Source: Roseivirga sp. (GTDB taxonomy: Bacteria; Bacteroidota; Bacteroidia; Cytophagales; Cyclobacteriaceae). Taken from it: a stretch of 64,000 nucleotides of DNA. The stretch is from positions 124,001 through 188,000 of the forward strand of contig JAGYIY010000002.1 of the NCBI GenBank assembly GCA_018402485.1. The letters run 5' to 3'. Positions 55,515 to 64,000 of this stretch are shown here, piece by piece (the stretch's first letter is position 1; every line of letters starts with the position of its first letter). Below the pieces are notes generated by a model. The model ran no database searches and was not told the DNA's origin. It was given only the letters and a program-made list of their open reading frames with translations. The position numbers were made by a program, and so were the translations under genes.

Positions 55515-56447
55515 GTGAAGTCACTATCGAGCATATCACATTTCTACCCAGTGACTAGAATAATTATCGTTCTTTTTGCTCTTTTTATTTCCATTACTCC
55601 ATTGCCCAATACTCTTCTTCAAATTATCTCAATTGTTCTAATTTTGGGTATTGGCATCATGCATGGTGCCACTGATCACGTACTTTTTTTGATGAATGAA
55701 TGCGATACCATCAAACATAAGATTCCAAAATTATTCTTTACACGCTATTTTCTTCTTCTCGGAGCCATGGGGTTCATATGGTGGCTTGCTCCGCTACCTG
55801 CACTCATCATCTTTCTAGCCATTTCGGCCTATCATTTTGGACAAACCCAACTCCAATACCTACCCATGAGAGAAAAACATCTGGGTAAAAAAATCTTATA
55901 CCTGTTTTGGGGAGCATCTGTTTTGGGAATGCTCATATTTGGATCGACAGAAACATCCGTTAACCTGTTGCAGTCAGCTTTCCCCAATGCACAATGGCTT
56001 CCCTTTTTACTCGATAACGGTCAGTGGATTTTCGGTATTTCTTTTGTTACTTCACTTCTTACGATCCCCATATTTGCCTACAAGTTGGGTGCAAAGGCAT
56101 CAATAATTGAAGGCGTTGAATTGCTTATTATTGCCCTTTTCTCGTATTCGACAGACCTGCTTATTTCGTTTGCCTTGTTTTTTGGTTTGTGGCATTCGCT
56201 AAGAGCCACGCAGCTTCAAATTGGCAAGATTGCTAGGCATGATGCTTATAACCTAAAGCATTTCATTATTCAAAGCCTACCTTTCTTTGTCATATCTCTT
56301 TTTGGTATTGGTTTGTTGTACATGGCAGGTTTTTATTTTCAGCAGCAAATTGTTCCTGAAATGCTCTTCCTTATTGCCATTTCCATGCTGAGCATGCCTC
56401 ATATTATCATTTACGACAAATTCTTTTCAAAATTTCAGTACAGCTAA
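55515..56447 (+). CDS. blh: Blh-type 15,15'-beta-carotene dioxygenase
   Basis: 310 residues from GTG 55515. The frame stays open back to an ATG at 55458, but that ATG lies at the terminator stem, so a start after the T-run (GTG 55515 or 55551) is preferred. Integral membrane enzyme with about eight hydrophobic helices and iron-binding His motifs: IMHGATDHV, SAYHFGQTQL, LWHSLRATQL and SMPHIIIYDK. It cleaves beta-carotene to two retinals, the chromophore of the rhodopsin next door. Carotenoid synthesis genes (crtEBIY) are not in the window. Confidence 0.88.
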   Translation: MKSLSSISHFYPVTRIIIVLFALFISITPLPNTLLQIISIVLILGIGIMHGATDHVLFLMNECDTIKHKIPKLFFTRYFLLLGAMGFIWWLAPLPALIIFLAISAYHFGQTQLQYLPMREKHLGKKILYLFWGASVLGMLIFGSTETSVNLLQSAFPNAQWLPFLLDNGQWIFGISFVTSLLTIPIFAYKLGAKASIIEGVELLIIALFSYSTDLLISFALFFGLWHSLRATQLQIGKIARHDAYNLKHFIIQSLPFFVISLFGIGLLYMAGFYFQQQIVPEMLFLIAISMLSMPHIIIYDKFFSKFQYS

Positions 56448-56456
56448 AATTCGACG

Positions 56457-57863
56457 TTAGTCGTCGATACCCCAATGGGTATGAAAAACACCTTCTTGGT
56501 CGATCCGTTCGTAGGTATGTGCTCCAAAATGATCTCTTTGTGCTTGAATTAGGTTAAGAGGCAGTCTGCCACTTCTAAAACTATTAAAATAATTTAGGGA
56601 AGCAGATAAGCCCAAAACAGGAATACCGGCTGTAATGGCCACTGAAACCACTTTTGTTACAGCCGGATAGCACCTTTTTACCACATCAGCAATGGTAGCA
56701 TCGAGCAGAAGGTGTGATAATTTTGGTTCCTTTTGGTATGCCTTGCGCATATCTTCCAAAAAAGCAGATCGAATGATGCAGCCACCCCTCCAAATTTTAG
56801 CAATAGTCTCCATGTCCAAGGCATACTCATAACTATCAGAGGCTTCTCTCATTTGATGCATGCCTTGGGCATAAGTTATAATGAAAGAAAAGTACAAGGC
56901 CTCTTGAATCTCTTCTAAGCTGAGATATTCATTGTTAAGAGAAGTTATACCATATAAGCTTTCGGCCTGCATCCGCATCTCTTTTAAGGCTGAAATTTCT
57001 CGCATACTGACAGACGCGTCTATGGTTGGTACTGGAATACCAAGATCCATGGCATTTTGAGATGTCCATTTGCCTGTTCCTTTTTGTTTGGCCTTGTCCA
57101 AAATCTGATCCACTAAATCCCCATTGGTCAAGCCATCTTTTTGTCCTAGAATCTCTGCCGTAATTTCTACAAGAAATGAAGCAAGTTCTCGTTTATTCCA
57201 TTCTTTAAAAGCCGATTCCATGGCCTCATTGCTCATTTTCATTTGTTGTTTCATCAGGTCATAAACTTCAGAAATGAGCTGCATCATACCATACTCGATG
57301 CCATTGTGAACCATTTTAACATAGTTCCCTGCCGATCCGTTACCCAAGTGATCTACACAGGGTTCTCCATTAACCTTTGCAGCCGCTGCCTCAAAGATTG
57401 GCTGGATATGCGTGTAAGCCATCTGATCTCCTCCTGGCATAATACTTGGGCCTTTACGTGCCCCCTTTGCTCCTCCGGAAATACCTGAACCAAAGAAATG
57501 AATGCCATGATTCTTCAGCTCCTCAAAACGCCTATCTGTATCGGTGAAAAAAGAATTCCCTCCATCGATGATAATATCACCACGATCAAGGTGAGGGCGC
57601 AAAGCTGCAATGACATCATCTACCACCTTCCCCGCTGGCACTAGCAACATAATTTTTCTAGGACTTTTTAAACCAGAAAGAAACGCTGCTTGGTCTGACG
57701 TTGCCATGAGTTTTCTTTCTTCTTTTTCTTCCAACAGTTCAGCCACCTTTTCTTTGTTCAAATCAAATCCCAAAGCAGCAAAACCTTGATCTGCTACGTT
57801 TAGCAAAAAGTTTTTACCCATTACACCTAAACCTATCAATCCGAAATCGTATTTTTCTTGCAT
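56457..57863 (-). CDS. gnd: 6-phosphogluconate dehydrogenase, decarboxylating
   Basis: 468 residues from ATG 57863, the standard family length; the open frame continues upstream across zwf but that extension is not family-like. NADP motif GLGVMG (11-16), GISGGAKGARKGPSIMPGG, catalytic Lys/His in NYVKMVHNGIEYG, and the C-terminal FNSFRSGRLPLNLIQAQRDHFGAHTYERID. Converts 6-phosphogluconate to ribulose-5-phosphate with NADPH. Divergent from zwf-pgl, so the whole oxidative pentose branch is at one locus. Confidence 0.96.
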   Translation of the reverse strand: MQEKYDFGLIGLGVMGKNFLLNVADQGFAALGFDLNKEKVAELLEEKEERKLMATSDQAAFLSGLKSPRKIMLLVPAGKVVDDVIAALRPHLDRGDIIIDGGNSFFTDTDRRFEELKNHGIHFFGSGISGGAKGARKGPSIMPGGDQMAYTHIQPIFEAAAAKVNGEPCVDHLGNGSAGNYVKMVHNGIEYGMMQLISEVYDLMKQQMKMSNEAMESAFKEWNKRELASFLVEITAEILGQKDGLTNGDLVDQILDKAKQKGTGKWTSQNAMDLGIPVPTIDASVSMREISALKEMRMQAESLYGITSLNNEYLSLEEIQEALYFSFIITYAQGMHQMREASDSYEYALDMETIAKIWRGGCIIRSAFLEDMRKAYQKEPKLSHLLLDATIADVVKRCYPAVTKVVSVAITAGIPVLGLSASLNYFNSFRSGRLPLNLIQAQRDHFGAHTYERIDQEGVFHTHWGIDD

Positions 57864-57925
57864 CTTTTTCCTTTTACTTTTGTTCTCAGAACATTCTTTG
57901 TCTATCGGTTCTCGTAATATCGCAC

Positions 57926-57933
57926 TATATTTG
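57926..57933 (+). promoter_or_regulatory. -7 box of zwf promoter
   Basis: TATATTTG, a full TAnnTTTG match 55 bp before the zwf ATG. The nearest upstream TTTG is 25 bp away, longer than normal. Confidence 0.45.
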
Positions 57934-57988
57934 GGCAAATGGAAGCCCACTGTGACTACAAAGGAAACTAAACTAAGGCAATAATTAA

Positions 57989-59512
57989 ATGAAAAAGACG
58001 GATGATCAAATCTTGGTGATTTTTGGTGCATCGGGTGACTTGACGCAGCGCAAATTAATTCCTGCTATTTTTAACCTTTTTATAAGTGGTCTATTGCCTG
58101 AAAAATACGCTGTGATTGGTGTGGGGCGTACGGATTATGACGATGAAAGCTATCGGCAACAATCTGTTTTCGGAAATCCACATTTCCCCAAAAAGATAAG
58201 CAGCAAGCAACTTGAATCTTTTGCGAAACTGCTTTACTACCAAAGCATGGACACCAAAAAGTTGAGTGATTTTAAGCTGCTCAAAAAGAAAGTAGATGCA
58301 CCTGATGGCCTACAAAAACGTCCAAAAAACTGTATTTTCTATCTTTCTACGCCTCCCAGTCTTTACGAGGCCATTTCTTCGGGATTAGCAAATGTCGGCT
58401 TAAATCATGATCAAACGGGCTGGAGAAGGATCATCATTGAAAAACCCTTTGGTTATGATTTAGATTCTGCAAAAAAGTTAAATGCGCACGTCCTTTCGCA
58501 TTTCGATGAAGATCAGGTTTACCGCATCGACCATTATTTGGGTAAAGAGACGGTTCAAAACATGTTTGTGACCCGTTTTGCCAATAGTATTTTTGAACCT
58601 TTATGGAATAGAAACTTCATTCACCGAGTAGAAATTACTGCTTCGGAGAGTGTGGGTATCGAAAAGCGTGGAGGTTACTATGAAAGTGCGGGTGCTTTGC
58701 GTGATATGGTGCAAAATCACCTTTTTCAGTTGGTCGCCTTAGTGGCCATGGAACCTCCGGTTAAGGCAGATGCTGAGTCTATTCGAAATGAAAAACTTAA
58801 AGTCTTTCAGTCGCTAAGACCCTATACAAATAGCGAAATCAAGAGTCATGTCATACGAGGGCAATACTTAGGCTCTAAAATAAGGAATGAACAAATACTG
58901 GGTTATAGAGATGAAGATGGCGTAGCAAAGAATTCTAAGGCAGAAACCTATGTGGCCATGAAATTTTTCATAGACAACTGGCGATGGGCAGGGGTTCCTT
59001 TTTACATTCGCACTGGTAAACGAATGCCCACTAGGGTTACCGAAGTGGTTATTCACTTTAAACCAAATCACCACCACTTATTTGCATCAGACCCAAATCT
59101 ATCAAATCAGCAAAATGTTTTGGTGCTTCGCATTCAACCCAACGAAGGCATCTTATTGAAATTCACCATGAAGATACCTGGCGCCGGTTATAATACCGAT
59201 CAGGTAAACATGGATTTCCACTATGATGAGCTTAGCAACGTGTATGTTCCTGAGGCTTATGAGCGGTTAATCTTAGACTGTATGCAAGGAGATGCAACGC
59301 TTTATGCAAGAGGAGATTCTACCGAAGCTGCATGGGAGTTTATAGACCCTATTCTGAAAGCTTGGGAAAAAGATAAAAGCATTCCTATTTATGGCTATCC
59401 GGCGGGAACATGGGGGCCAGAACATTCCGATAATCTCATAGATGGGAAGAATATGAAATGGCGCTACCCCTGCAGTAACCTGACCAATGATGGAAATTAT
59501 TGTGAACTTTAA
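57989..59512 (+). CDS. zwf: Glucose-6-phosphate 1-dehydrogenase
   Basis: 507 residues. Nucleotide motif FGASGDLTQRKL (12-23), IIEKPFGYDLDSA, substrate/catalytic signature YRIDHYLGKETVQN with the key His, and YIRTGKRMP. Oxidises glucose-6-phosphate to the lactone, making NADPH. Starts a zwf-pgl pair; 11 bp precede pgl. Confidence 0.97.
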   Translation: MKKTDDQILVIFGASGDLTQRKLIPAIFNLFISGLLPEKYAVIGVGRTDYDDESYRQQSVFGNPHFPKKISSKQLESFAKLLYYQSMDTKKLSDFKLLKKKVDAPDGLQKRPKNCIFYLSTPPSLYEAISSGLANVGLNHDQTGWRRIIIEKPFGYDLDSAKKLNAHVLSHFDEDQVYRIDHYLGKETVQNMFVTRFANSIFEPLWNRNFIHRVEITASESVGIEKRGGYYESAGALRDMVQNHLFQLVALVAMEPPVKADAESIRNEKLKVFQSLRPYTNSEIKSHVIRGQYLGSKIRNEQILGYRDEDGVAKNSKAETYVAMKFFIDNWRWAGVPFYIRTGKRMPTRVTEVVIHFKPNHHHLFASDPNLSNQQNVLVLRIQPNEGILLKFTMKIPGAGYNTDQVNMDFHYDELSNVYVPEAYERLILDCMQGDATLYARGDSTEAAWEFIDPILKAWEKDKSIPIYGYPAGTWGPEHSDNLIDGKNMKWRYPCSNLTNDGNYCEL

Positions 59513-59523
59513 AAGAAATAACG

Positions 59524-60240
59524 ATGCAATTACGTGTTCAACCCACTACTGAAAAAACTGCTGCAGATTTTGCTTCTTTTTTAAAAGAAAAACTAGAGGT
59601 TACGGACATCTTGCACCTAGCCTTGTCAGGTGGTTCCACACCTAAATTACTCTTCGATTACATGGCAACCCATGTCCATGATTTTCGATGGGAACGGTTA
59701 CATCTTTATTGGGGCGATGAACGCTGCGTACCTCCGAACGATGCTGAAAGCAATTACCGCATGACAGATGAGTATCTATTGTCAAAGGTGCCTATACCTA
59801 AGGAAAACATTCATCGCATCATGGGTGAGAACGAGCCTCAACAGGAAGTAGTGCGCTATACCCAATTATTAGAAAATACCTTACCAAAAGAAAACCAACT
59901 TCCTGTCTTCGATATCATTATGCTTGGGATGGGCGAAGATGGCCATACAGCTTCTATATTTCCACACGAAGCGCATTTACTCACGGCTGAAAAAACATGT
60001 GCAGTGGGTACTCACCCAGAGAGCGGTCAGAAAAGAGTAACACTCACCGGACCAATCATTAAAAATGCCAAATGCATTTGCTTTTTGGTAACCGGAAAGA
60101 GTAAACAAGAAAAGCTCAGTGCCATTTACCATGAAAGCAAGGAGGCCGAGCATTATCCTGCTTTCCATATTAGTCAAGGCCATCCCAATGTGGTGTGGTT
60201 TGTCGATACCACAGCCACCGCACTTATTCAGTCGGTTTAA
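59524..60240 (+). CDS. pgl: 6-phosphogluconolactonase
   Basis: 238 residues, DevB/SOL type: LALSGGSTPKLLFDYM near 34-49, WERLHLYWGDERCVPPNDAESNYRM near 59-83, and DIIMLGMGEDGHTASIFP near 137-154. Hydrolyses the lactone from Zwf to feed Gnd. The 3' end overlaps the convergent DUF2237 gene by 17 bp. Confidence 0.95.
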   Translation: MQLRVQPTTEKTAADFASFLKEKLEVTDILHLALSGGSTPKLLFDYMATHVHDFRWERLHLYWGDERCVPPNDAESNYRMTDEYLLSKVPIPKENIHRIMGENEPQQEVVRYTQLLENTLPKENQLPVFDIIMLGMGEDGHTASIFPHEAHLLTAEKTCAVGTHPESGQKRVTLTGPIIKNAKCICFLVTGKSKQEKLSAIYHESKEAEHYPAFHISQGHPNVVWFVDTTATALIQSV

Positions 60241-60592
60241 AGGCATACTTTACCAACTCATTGAGACTGATAAAAGTCAAGGTTTTCTCGTGTGTAGCTT
60301 CTAAAATAACCTGAGGTGCCATTCCAGCCTTATGGGCCTCCAACCAACGACTTGCACACAAACACCATCGATCTCCTGGCTTCAACCCCGGGAAGTTATA
60401 AGCAGGAATGGGGGATGACAAATCATTGCCCCTACTCTTGGTGAAAGTTAGAAATGCCTCGTTCATAACTGCACAAACCGTGTGCGTGCCTAAGTCATCT
60501 ATCCCTGTCTCGCAGCAGCCATCTCTATAAAATCCTGTAAGGGGATCCGTACCACAGGGGATCAGATTTTCACCAAATATATTCTTTGCCAT
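60224..60592 (-). CDS. DUF2237-family protein
   Basis: 122 residues from ATG 60592 (MAKNIFGENLIPCG); a longer upstream frame exists but the family begins here. NIFGENLIPCGTDPLTGFYRDGCCETG, GTHTVCAVMNEAFLTF, SRGNDLSSP and PGLKPGDRWCLCASRWLEA are characteristic, with six conserved Cys that might bind metal. Biochemical function unknown. Tail-to-tail overlap with pgl. Confidence 0.85.
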   Translation of the reverse strand: MAKNIFGENLIPCGTDPLTGFYRDGCCETGIDDLGTHTVCAVMNEAFLTFTKSRGNDLSSPIPAYNFPGLKPGDRWCLCASRWLEAHKAGMAPQVILEATHEKTLTFISLNELVKYAFKPTE

Positions 60593-60671
60593 ATTTGTAA
60601 AACTACACTGAACCCATAAAGTTATACGACTTTTTTGCTGTTTTAATGCGTGCATTTCTTAACTTCAAAAT

Positions 60672-61580
60672 ATGTGCTATGATATGTCTTATCTGGTAAA
60701 AAATCAGTTGAAACAGGCCTTGCATCAAGGTTTGAAAAAAGAACAAATTGAGGTTTTAAAAAAGGATATTCGAAGAATCAGTTCGCTTGCTATAAAGAAT
60801 AGTACATTAGATGGTTGGCCCATTTTCCATCACATCAGTGGTTTTGCTCATCCCCCTCTTATTGCCTACCATTCGGTAAATCCTTTCAAAGCTATTGCTG
60901 CGGAATGGGGCTTCGTTCCACATTGGGTACAGTCTTCCGGGGAGGCCTATAATGCTTCAAAACCCTATAATAATATACTAAATGTACAATCACAGACCTT
61001 ATTCAGCAAGCATGCTTTTACAAAAGCAGCACGCTATGGAAGGTGTGTTGTTATGATTGAAGGTTATTACGAATCTCATCATTACAAGGGAAAGACTTAT
61101 CCTTTCTACATTTATCACAAAGATAGAAAACCCATGTATGTAGCTGCCCTTTGCAGAAGGGCCAAGTGGGTGGATAAGGAGACAGGAGAGTTGGTGCATA
61201 AAAACGTATTGGCTACATTAACCTGTGAAGCAAATAGCACCCTATCTCGTATTCATAACAATCCAAACATGATACAAAGAGGCAATGGACACCGTATGTT
61301 AGTGATTTTAAAAGAGGAGGATGTGTCTGGTTATTTAAAACCATTTCCATTTGCCATCAGAGAAAATGGTGCTCCAAAAGAAGTACTAAATTTTCAAAAA
61401 GAAATAATTGCACTGTGTAAACCCTTTCCTGACGATGCTTTGTCTTTCCACAGTGTTGCACCACTTAAGCAACGAAAAAATCAGCCCTATTTGGGCAATA
61501 TACCAGCAATTAAAGAAGCCTATCATTGGCCGAGTTTTGATTATAGCCGGGTAGGTCTTGAAACGTGGTCTGATTATTGA
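60672..61580 (+). CDS. SRAP-domain protein (HMCES/YedK family)
   Basis: 302 residues. The initiator Met precedes Cys2, the residue that cross-links abasic sites in ssDNA after Met removal. EWGFVPHW near 77, NASKPYNN (substrate Asn), CVVMIEGYYES with the catalytic Glu near 129, and a His-containing IHNNPNMIQRGNGHRMLVIL, the usual IH-RMP motif split by an 11-residue insertion. Protects abasic sites in single-stranded DNA. Longer than E. coli YedK (222). Followed by a SIMPL gene after 30 bp. Confidence 0.88.
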   Translation: MCYDMSYLVKNQLKQALHQGLKKEQIEVLKKDIRRISSLAIKNSTLDGWPIFHHISGFAHPPLIAYHSVNPFKAIAAEWGFVPHWVQSSGEAYNASKPYNNILNVQSQTLFSKHAFTKAARYGRCVVMIEGYYESHHYKGKTYPFYIYHKDRKPMYVAALCRRAKWVDKETGELVHKNVLATLTCEANSTLSRIHNNPNMIQRGNGHRMLVILKEEDVSGYLKPFPFAIRENGAPKEVLNFQKEIIALCKPFPDDALSFHSVAPLKQRKNQPYLGNIPAIKEAYHWPSFDYSRVGLETWSDY

Positions 61581-61610
61581 AAAGGGTTTACTAAACAAAC
61601 AAAAGAAGTC

Positions 61611-62312
61611 ATGAAACCTATTATGCTACTTTGCTTGGCTTTTTATTTAAGCCACTCATCCTTTGCACAAAACAATCTACCTCCTCAAATAGAATTAAAA
61701 GCCTATGCCGAAAAGGTAGTGATGCACGACCTTTTAAAAATTCAAATGACACTGAAAGCTACCCACTTGGAAGCGAAAGTTGCTATGGAGGAAATTGTAG
61801 CGATGAAAAAAAGGTTATCTAGGGAGTTACCGCAGTTAAAAATCGATGAAGATAGCATCAAAACGATTAACCTTAACACCTATCAACGCTATCACAATCC
61901 TCAAAAAAATGAAAAGGTTTATTACGAAGCAAAGGAAGAACTGGAATTGATCATTGCAGCTGATACAAAAATTACCGCCAATATTTTGGGTATAATTTCC
62001 AATGCAGTACCTGAAATAGGTATTCATTTGATCCCTCAAATCAGTAAGGCTTTAAAAGAGCAGTACAATCGAGAACTGATTGAAAAGACCATCCAAAAAG
62101 CGGTTAAAGATGCGCAAATTATTGCAGTAACTAGTGGTTATGCCAAAGCTCAAGTTCATCGTGTGAACTATCAACCAAGCGGTTCAGATCCCATTTTTAG
62201 GTCTGTGCAATACGAAATGAGTGAAGCATCCCAAAAGGAGCTGCCTGATTATCAATTTAAGCAGCAAACCTTGCGAAAGGAAATGACATTTACTTTTAAC
62301 ATGTACCATTAA
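61611..62312 (+). CDS. Exported SIMPL-domain (DUF541) protein
   Basis: 233 residues. Signal peptide (MLLCLAFYLSHSSFAQ), then a SIMPL-like pattern: IELKAYAEKVVMHDLLKIQMTLKATH, KTINLNTYQRYH, YYEAKEELELIIAADTKITANIL and KAVKDAQIIAVTSGYAKAQVHRVNYQ. DUF541 proteins are periplasmic with poorly known function. Lies between SRAP and a quinone-reductase-like gene, 8 bp before the latter. Confidence 0.8.
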   Translation: MKPIMLLCLAFYLSHSSFAQNNLPPQIELKAYAEKVVMHDLLKIQMTLKATHLEAKVAMEEIVAMKKRLSRELPQLKIDEDSIKTINLNTYQRYHNPQKNEKVYYEAKEELELIIAADTKITANILGIISNAVPEIGIHLIPQISKALKEQYNRELIEKTIQKAVKDAQIIAVTSGYAKAQVHRVNYQPSGSDPIFRSVQYEMSEASQKELPDYQFKQQTLRKEMTFTFNMYH

Positions 62313-62320
62313 TCTTACCA

Positions 62321-63298
62321 ATGAAAGCTTTAGTATGTACCTCTTTTGGAATGCCTGAAAGATTAAATTATGGTGAATTTAAATCACCTGTTATCAATGA
62401 TAATCAATTACTTATAAAAGTAAAGTGTTGTGGTGTTAATTATCCAGATTCCCTCATCATACAAAACAAGTATCAATTCAAACCGGAGTTGCCTTTCTCT
62501 CCCGGAGGCGAGGTTTCCGGTGTGGTTGAAAAAATAGGAGAACAAGTAAAACACCTCCAAGTGGGTGATCGGGTTTTTGCTTTAACAGGCTGGGGCGGAA
62601 TGGCAGAATTTGTAGCAGCCGATGCACAGAGATGCCTAAAAATGCCAGACGGTATGGACTTTGAAACAGCAGCCACAACCATGTACACTTTCGGTACTTC
62701 GCTTTATGCCCTCAAACAGCGTGCAAAATTGCAGGTTCAGGAAACACTTGTCGTTTTAGGCGCTTCGGGAGGTGTAGGTTTGGCTGCAGTACAAATCGGT
62801 AAGTTGATGGGGGCTAAAGTATTGGCTGCTGTCAGTACAGAAGAAAAAGCAAAGCTTTGTTTAGACCATGGCGCTGACGAAAGTTTTATTTATGAACCCA
62901 ATACCCTAAAAGAGCAAATAAAAACCCTCACAAAAAACAACGGTGCGGATGTAATCTTTGATCCCGTGGGTGATGCGTACACAGAACCTGCCTTTCGTGC
63001 CTTGGCATGGCAAGGACGTTATTTAGTGGTAGGGTTTGCAGCAGGAAAGCCATCAGCCCTGCCAATGAACCTACCCTTATTGAAAGGAGCATCTGTTGTA
63101 GGCGTATTTTGGGGAGCCTTCGCCCAAAAACAGGTGAAGGAGAGTCAGGCCAATTTTGCACAAATTTTAAAGTGGATTTCAACTGGTGAAATCAAACATT
63201 ACATCCATCGAAAATACCCACTACATCGAGGTGCTGAAGCCATCCAGGACCTAATGGATCGAAAAGTTTTAGGAAAAAATGTTGTTGTTATGGATTAG
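62321..63298 (+). CDS. Zinc-independent NADPH:quinone reductase-like MDR protein
   Basis: 325 residues of the medium-chain dehydrogenase superfamily: CCGVNYPDSLIIQNKYQ near 32-48, PFSPGGEVSGVVEKIG near 60-75, NADPH loop VLGASGGVGLAAVQIGKLMGAKV near 147-169, GADVIFDPVGD near 207-217. Zinc ligands of alcohol dehydrogenases are absent. Reduces quinones or enoyl-type substrates; substrate unknown. Possibly transcribed with the SIMPL gene. Confidence 0.9.
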   Translation: MKALVCTSFGMPERLNYGEFKSPVINDNQLLIKVKCCGVNYPDSLIIQNKYQFKPELPFSPGGEVSGVVEKIGEQVKHLQVGDRVFALTGWGGMAEFVAADAQRCLKMPDGMDFETAATTMYTFGTSLYALKQRAKLQVQETLVVLGASGGVGLAAVQIGKLMGAKVLAAVSTEEKAKLCLDHGADESFIYEPNTLKEQIKTLTKNNGADVIFDPVGDAYTEPAFRALAWQGRYLVVGFAAGKPSALPMNLPLLKGASVVGVFWGAFAQKQVKESQANFAQILKWISTGEIKHYIHRKYPLHRGAEAIQDLMDRKVLGKNVVVMD

Positions 63299-63670
63299 AA
63301 CTGCATCTGGGTCTATTAAAAATAATGATTATATCTTTTTCTGGATAACACAACTTCCTTTGGCGCAAAAAACCTTTCCTTATGAACTGCTGGGATTCGA
63401 AAGAAGAGATAGACCATAAAAACAGTCATTAACAAACAGAAGTTAAGGTCATTAATAATGTACTACAATCCCTTAAGGAGAAAAAGTTAGCTATAAACCA
63501 TCTGCCATCTGCTTTGGCCCATGTATCTCTTTTAACAAAAATATGGCGTCACTCAATACTTAAAGACACCGGCTATCTTTTATAAAATCCTACCACTTAT
63601 ATAAATGCCTTGCAGCCTTTTTGTACTGATTTTAAATTGACGTATTTTCATGTCTGTAACTTCAAATAGA
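63299..63670. other. Intergenic stretch
   Basis: About 370 bp without a gene. Apart from the promoter-like pair at 63620-63650, nothing recognisable was seen. Confidence 0.45.
63620..63650 (+). promoter_or_regulatory. Possible promoter of the BNR-repeat protein gene
   Basis: TTTG (63620-63623), 19 bp, TATTTTCA (63643-63650), six of eight consensus positions counting the free ones, 20 bp before the start. Confidence 0.4.
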
Positions 63671-64000
63671 ATGATGAAAAAAATAAACATTGCAATCAAG
63701 AGGTATGGGATTTGCCTGATGCTTTTGGGTTTGGGCCATCTAGATGCTCATGCACAAAATATCCCTCAACAAGTCGTAGAATCGATCGCTTTTAGGGAGA
63801 TAGGCCCTACTCGTCAAGGTGGTCGATATGTAGATTTTGCGGTCGTGGAGCGTGCTCCAAAAGTAATTTACGCGGCTACAGCCTCTGGTGGATTATGGAA
63901 AACCATCAATAATGGTCAGTCTTGGAAACCTATTTTCGACAATGAGGCAGTGATTTCACTTGGTGCTGTTGCAGTAGACCAGCGCGATACCAGCATTGTT
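63671..64000 (+). CDS. Exported BNR/sortilin-like repeat protein, 3' truncated
   Basis: 110 codons visible, open to the end of the window. ATG ATG at 63671/63674; signal peptide (YGICLMLLGLGHLDAHAQ). FREIGPTRQGGRYVDFAVVE, VIYAATASGGLWKTINNGQSWKPIFDNE and ISLGAVAVDQRD match the start of large (about 1000-residue) WD40/BNR-like 'VPS10/glycosyl hydrolase' proteins of Bacteroidota with beta-propeller Asp-box repeats (here NNGQSW). Secreted or periplasmic; activity unknown. Confidence 0.8.
   Translation, partial: MMKKINIAIKRYGICLMLLGLGHLDAHAQNIPQQVVESIAFREIGPTRQGGRYVDFAVVERAPKVIYAATASGGLWKTINNGQSWKPIFDNEAVISLGAVAVDQRDTSIV

Noticed and set aside
57864-58031. N-terminal extension of gnd by 56 codons
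   Set aside because: It crosses into zwf; the ATG at 57863 gives the usual 468-residue protein beginning just before the Rossmann motif.

Overview
The window is chromosomal DNA of a free-living, probably marine bacterium of the phylum Bacteroidota, most likely a Cytophagales-like lineage (inference). Evidence: a short 287-residue primary sigma factor of the Bacteroidetes type; promoters of the form TTG/TTTG-N18-20-TAnnTTTG; SusA-like amylase, DUF5686 and TonB-receptor families; bacillithiol synthesis (BshB1); and a Met-105-type proteorhodopsin next to a Blh carotene dioxygenase. Almost everything is core metabolism. I see no insertion sequence, prophage, CRISPR array or rRNA.

Layout. 1-1691: end of an ArgE-like M20 deacetylase overlapping an M23 peptidase-like gene. 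2244-6302: tightly overlapping operon for molybdopterin sulfur chemistry (MocA-like nucleotidyltransferase, MoeB-rhodanese, MoaD, MoaE) with its own cysteine desulfurase and SufU. 6566-9403: proCBA. 9579-14924: two exported unknowns, gyrA and a TPR protein. 15015-15384: tandem nested-palindrome element. 15546-17482: floA and a tandem UspA protein. 18075-18748: tRNA-Thr(UGU) preceded by four 121-bp tandem repeats, each carrying the first 18 nt of that tRNA, with a strong promoter on the far side. 18783-29880: DUF349 protein, AlgH/YqgE, pdxH, bshB1, trxB, primary sigma factor, pnp, rpsO, LptF/G permease and a START-like protein. 29995-30068: tRNA-Met. 30621-33864: thrS-infC-rpmI-rplT, infC apparently starting at AUC behind a perfect Shine-Dalgarno. 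33973-40810: DUF5686 protein, CtlX, a barrel protein and a TonB receptor with a DtxR-like palindrome upstream. 40949-52373: hisIE-F-A-H, phenylalanine hydroxylase and trpEGDCFBA-aroF, with two peptide-leader attenuators, one Trp-rich (classic) and one Tyr-rich (before phenylalanine hydroxylase). 52635-56447: neopullulanase-like amylase, proteorhodopsin and blh. 56457-60240: gnd divergent from zwf-pgl, the complete oxidative pentose phosphate branch. 60224-64000: DUF2237, SRAP, SIMPL and quinone-reductase-like genes, and the start of a large BNR-repeat protein.

Most notable items: the pre-tRNA-Thr repeat leader, the tyrosine attenuator of phenylalanine hydroxylase, the AUC start of infC, the sulfur-relay/Moco operon, the nested palindromic tandem element and the proteorhodopsin-blh cassette with a terminator between its genes. 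All function assignments come from reading motifs; no database search was run.
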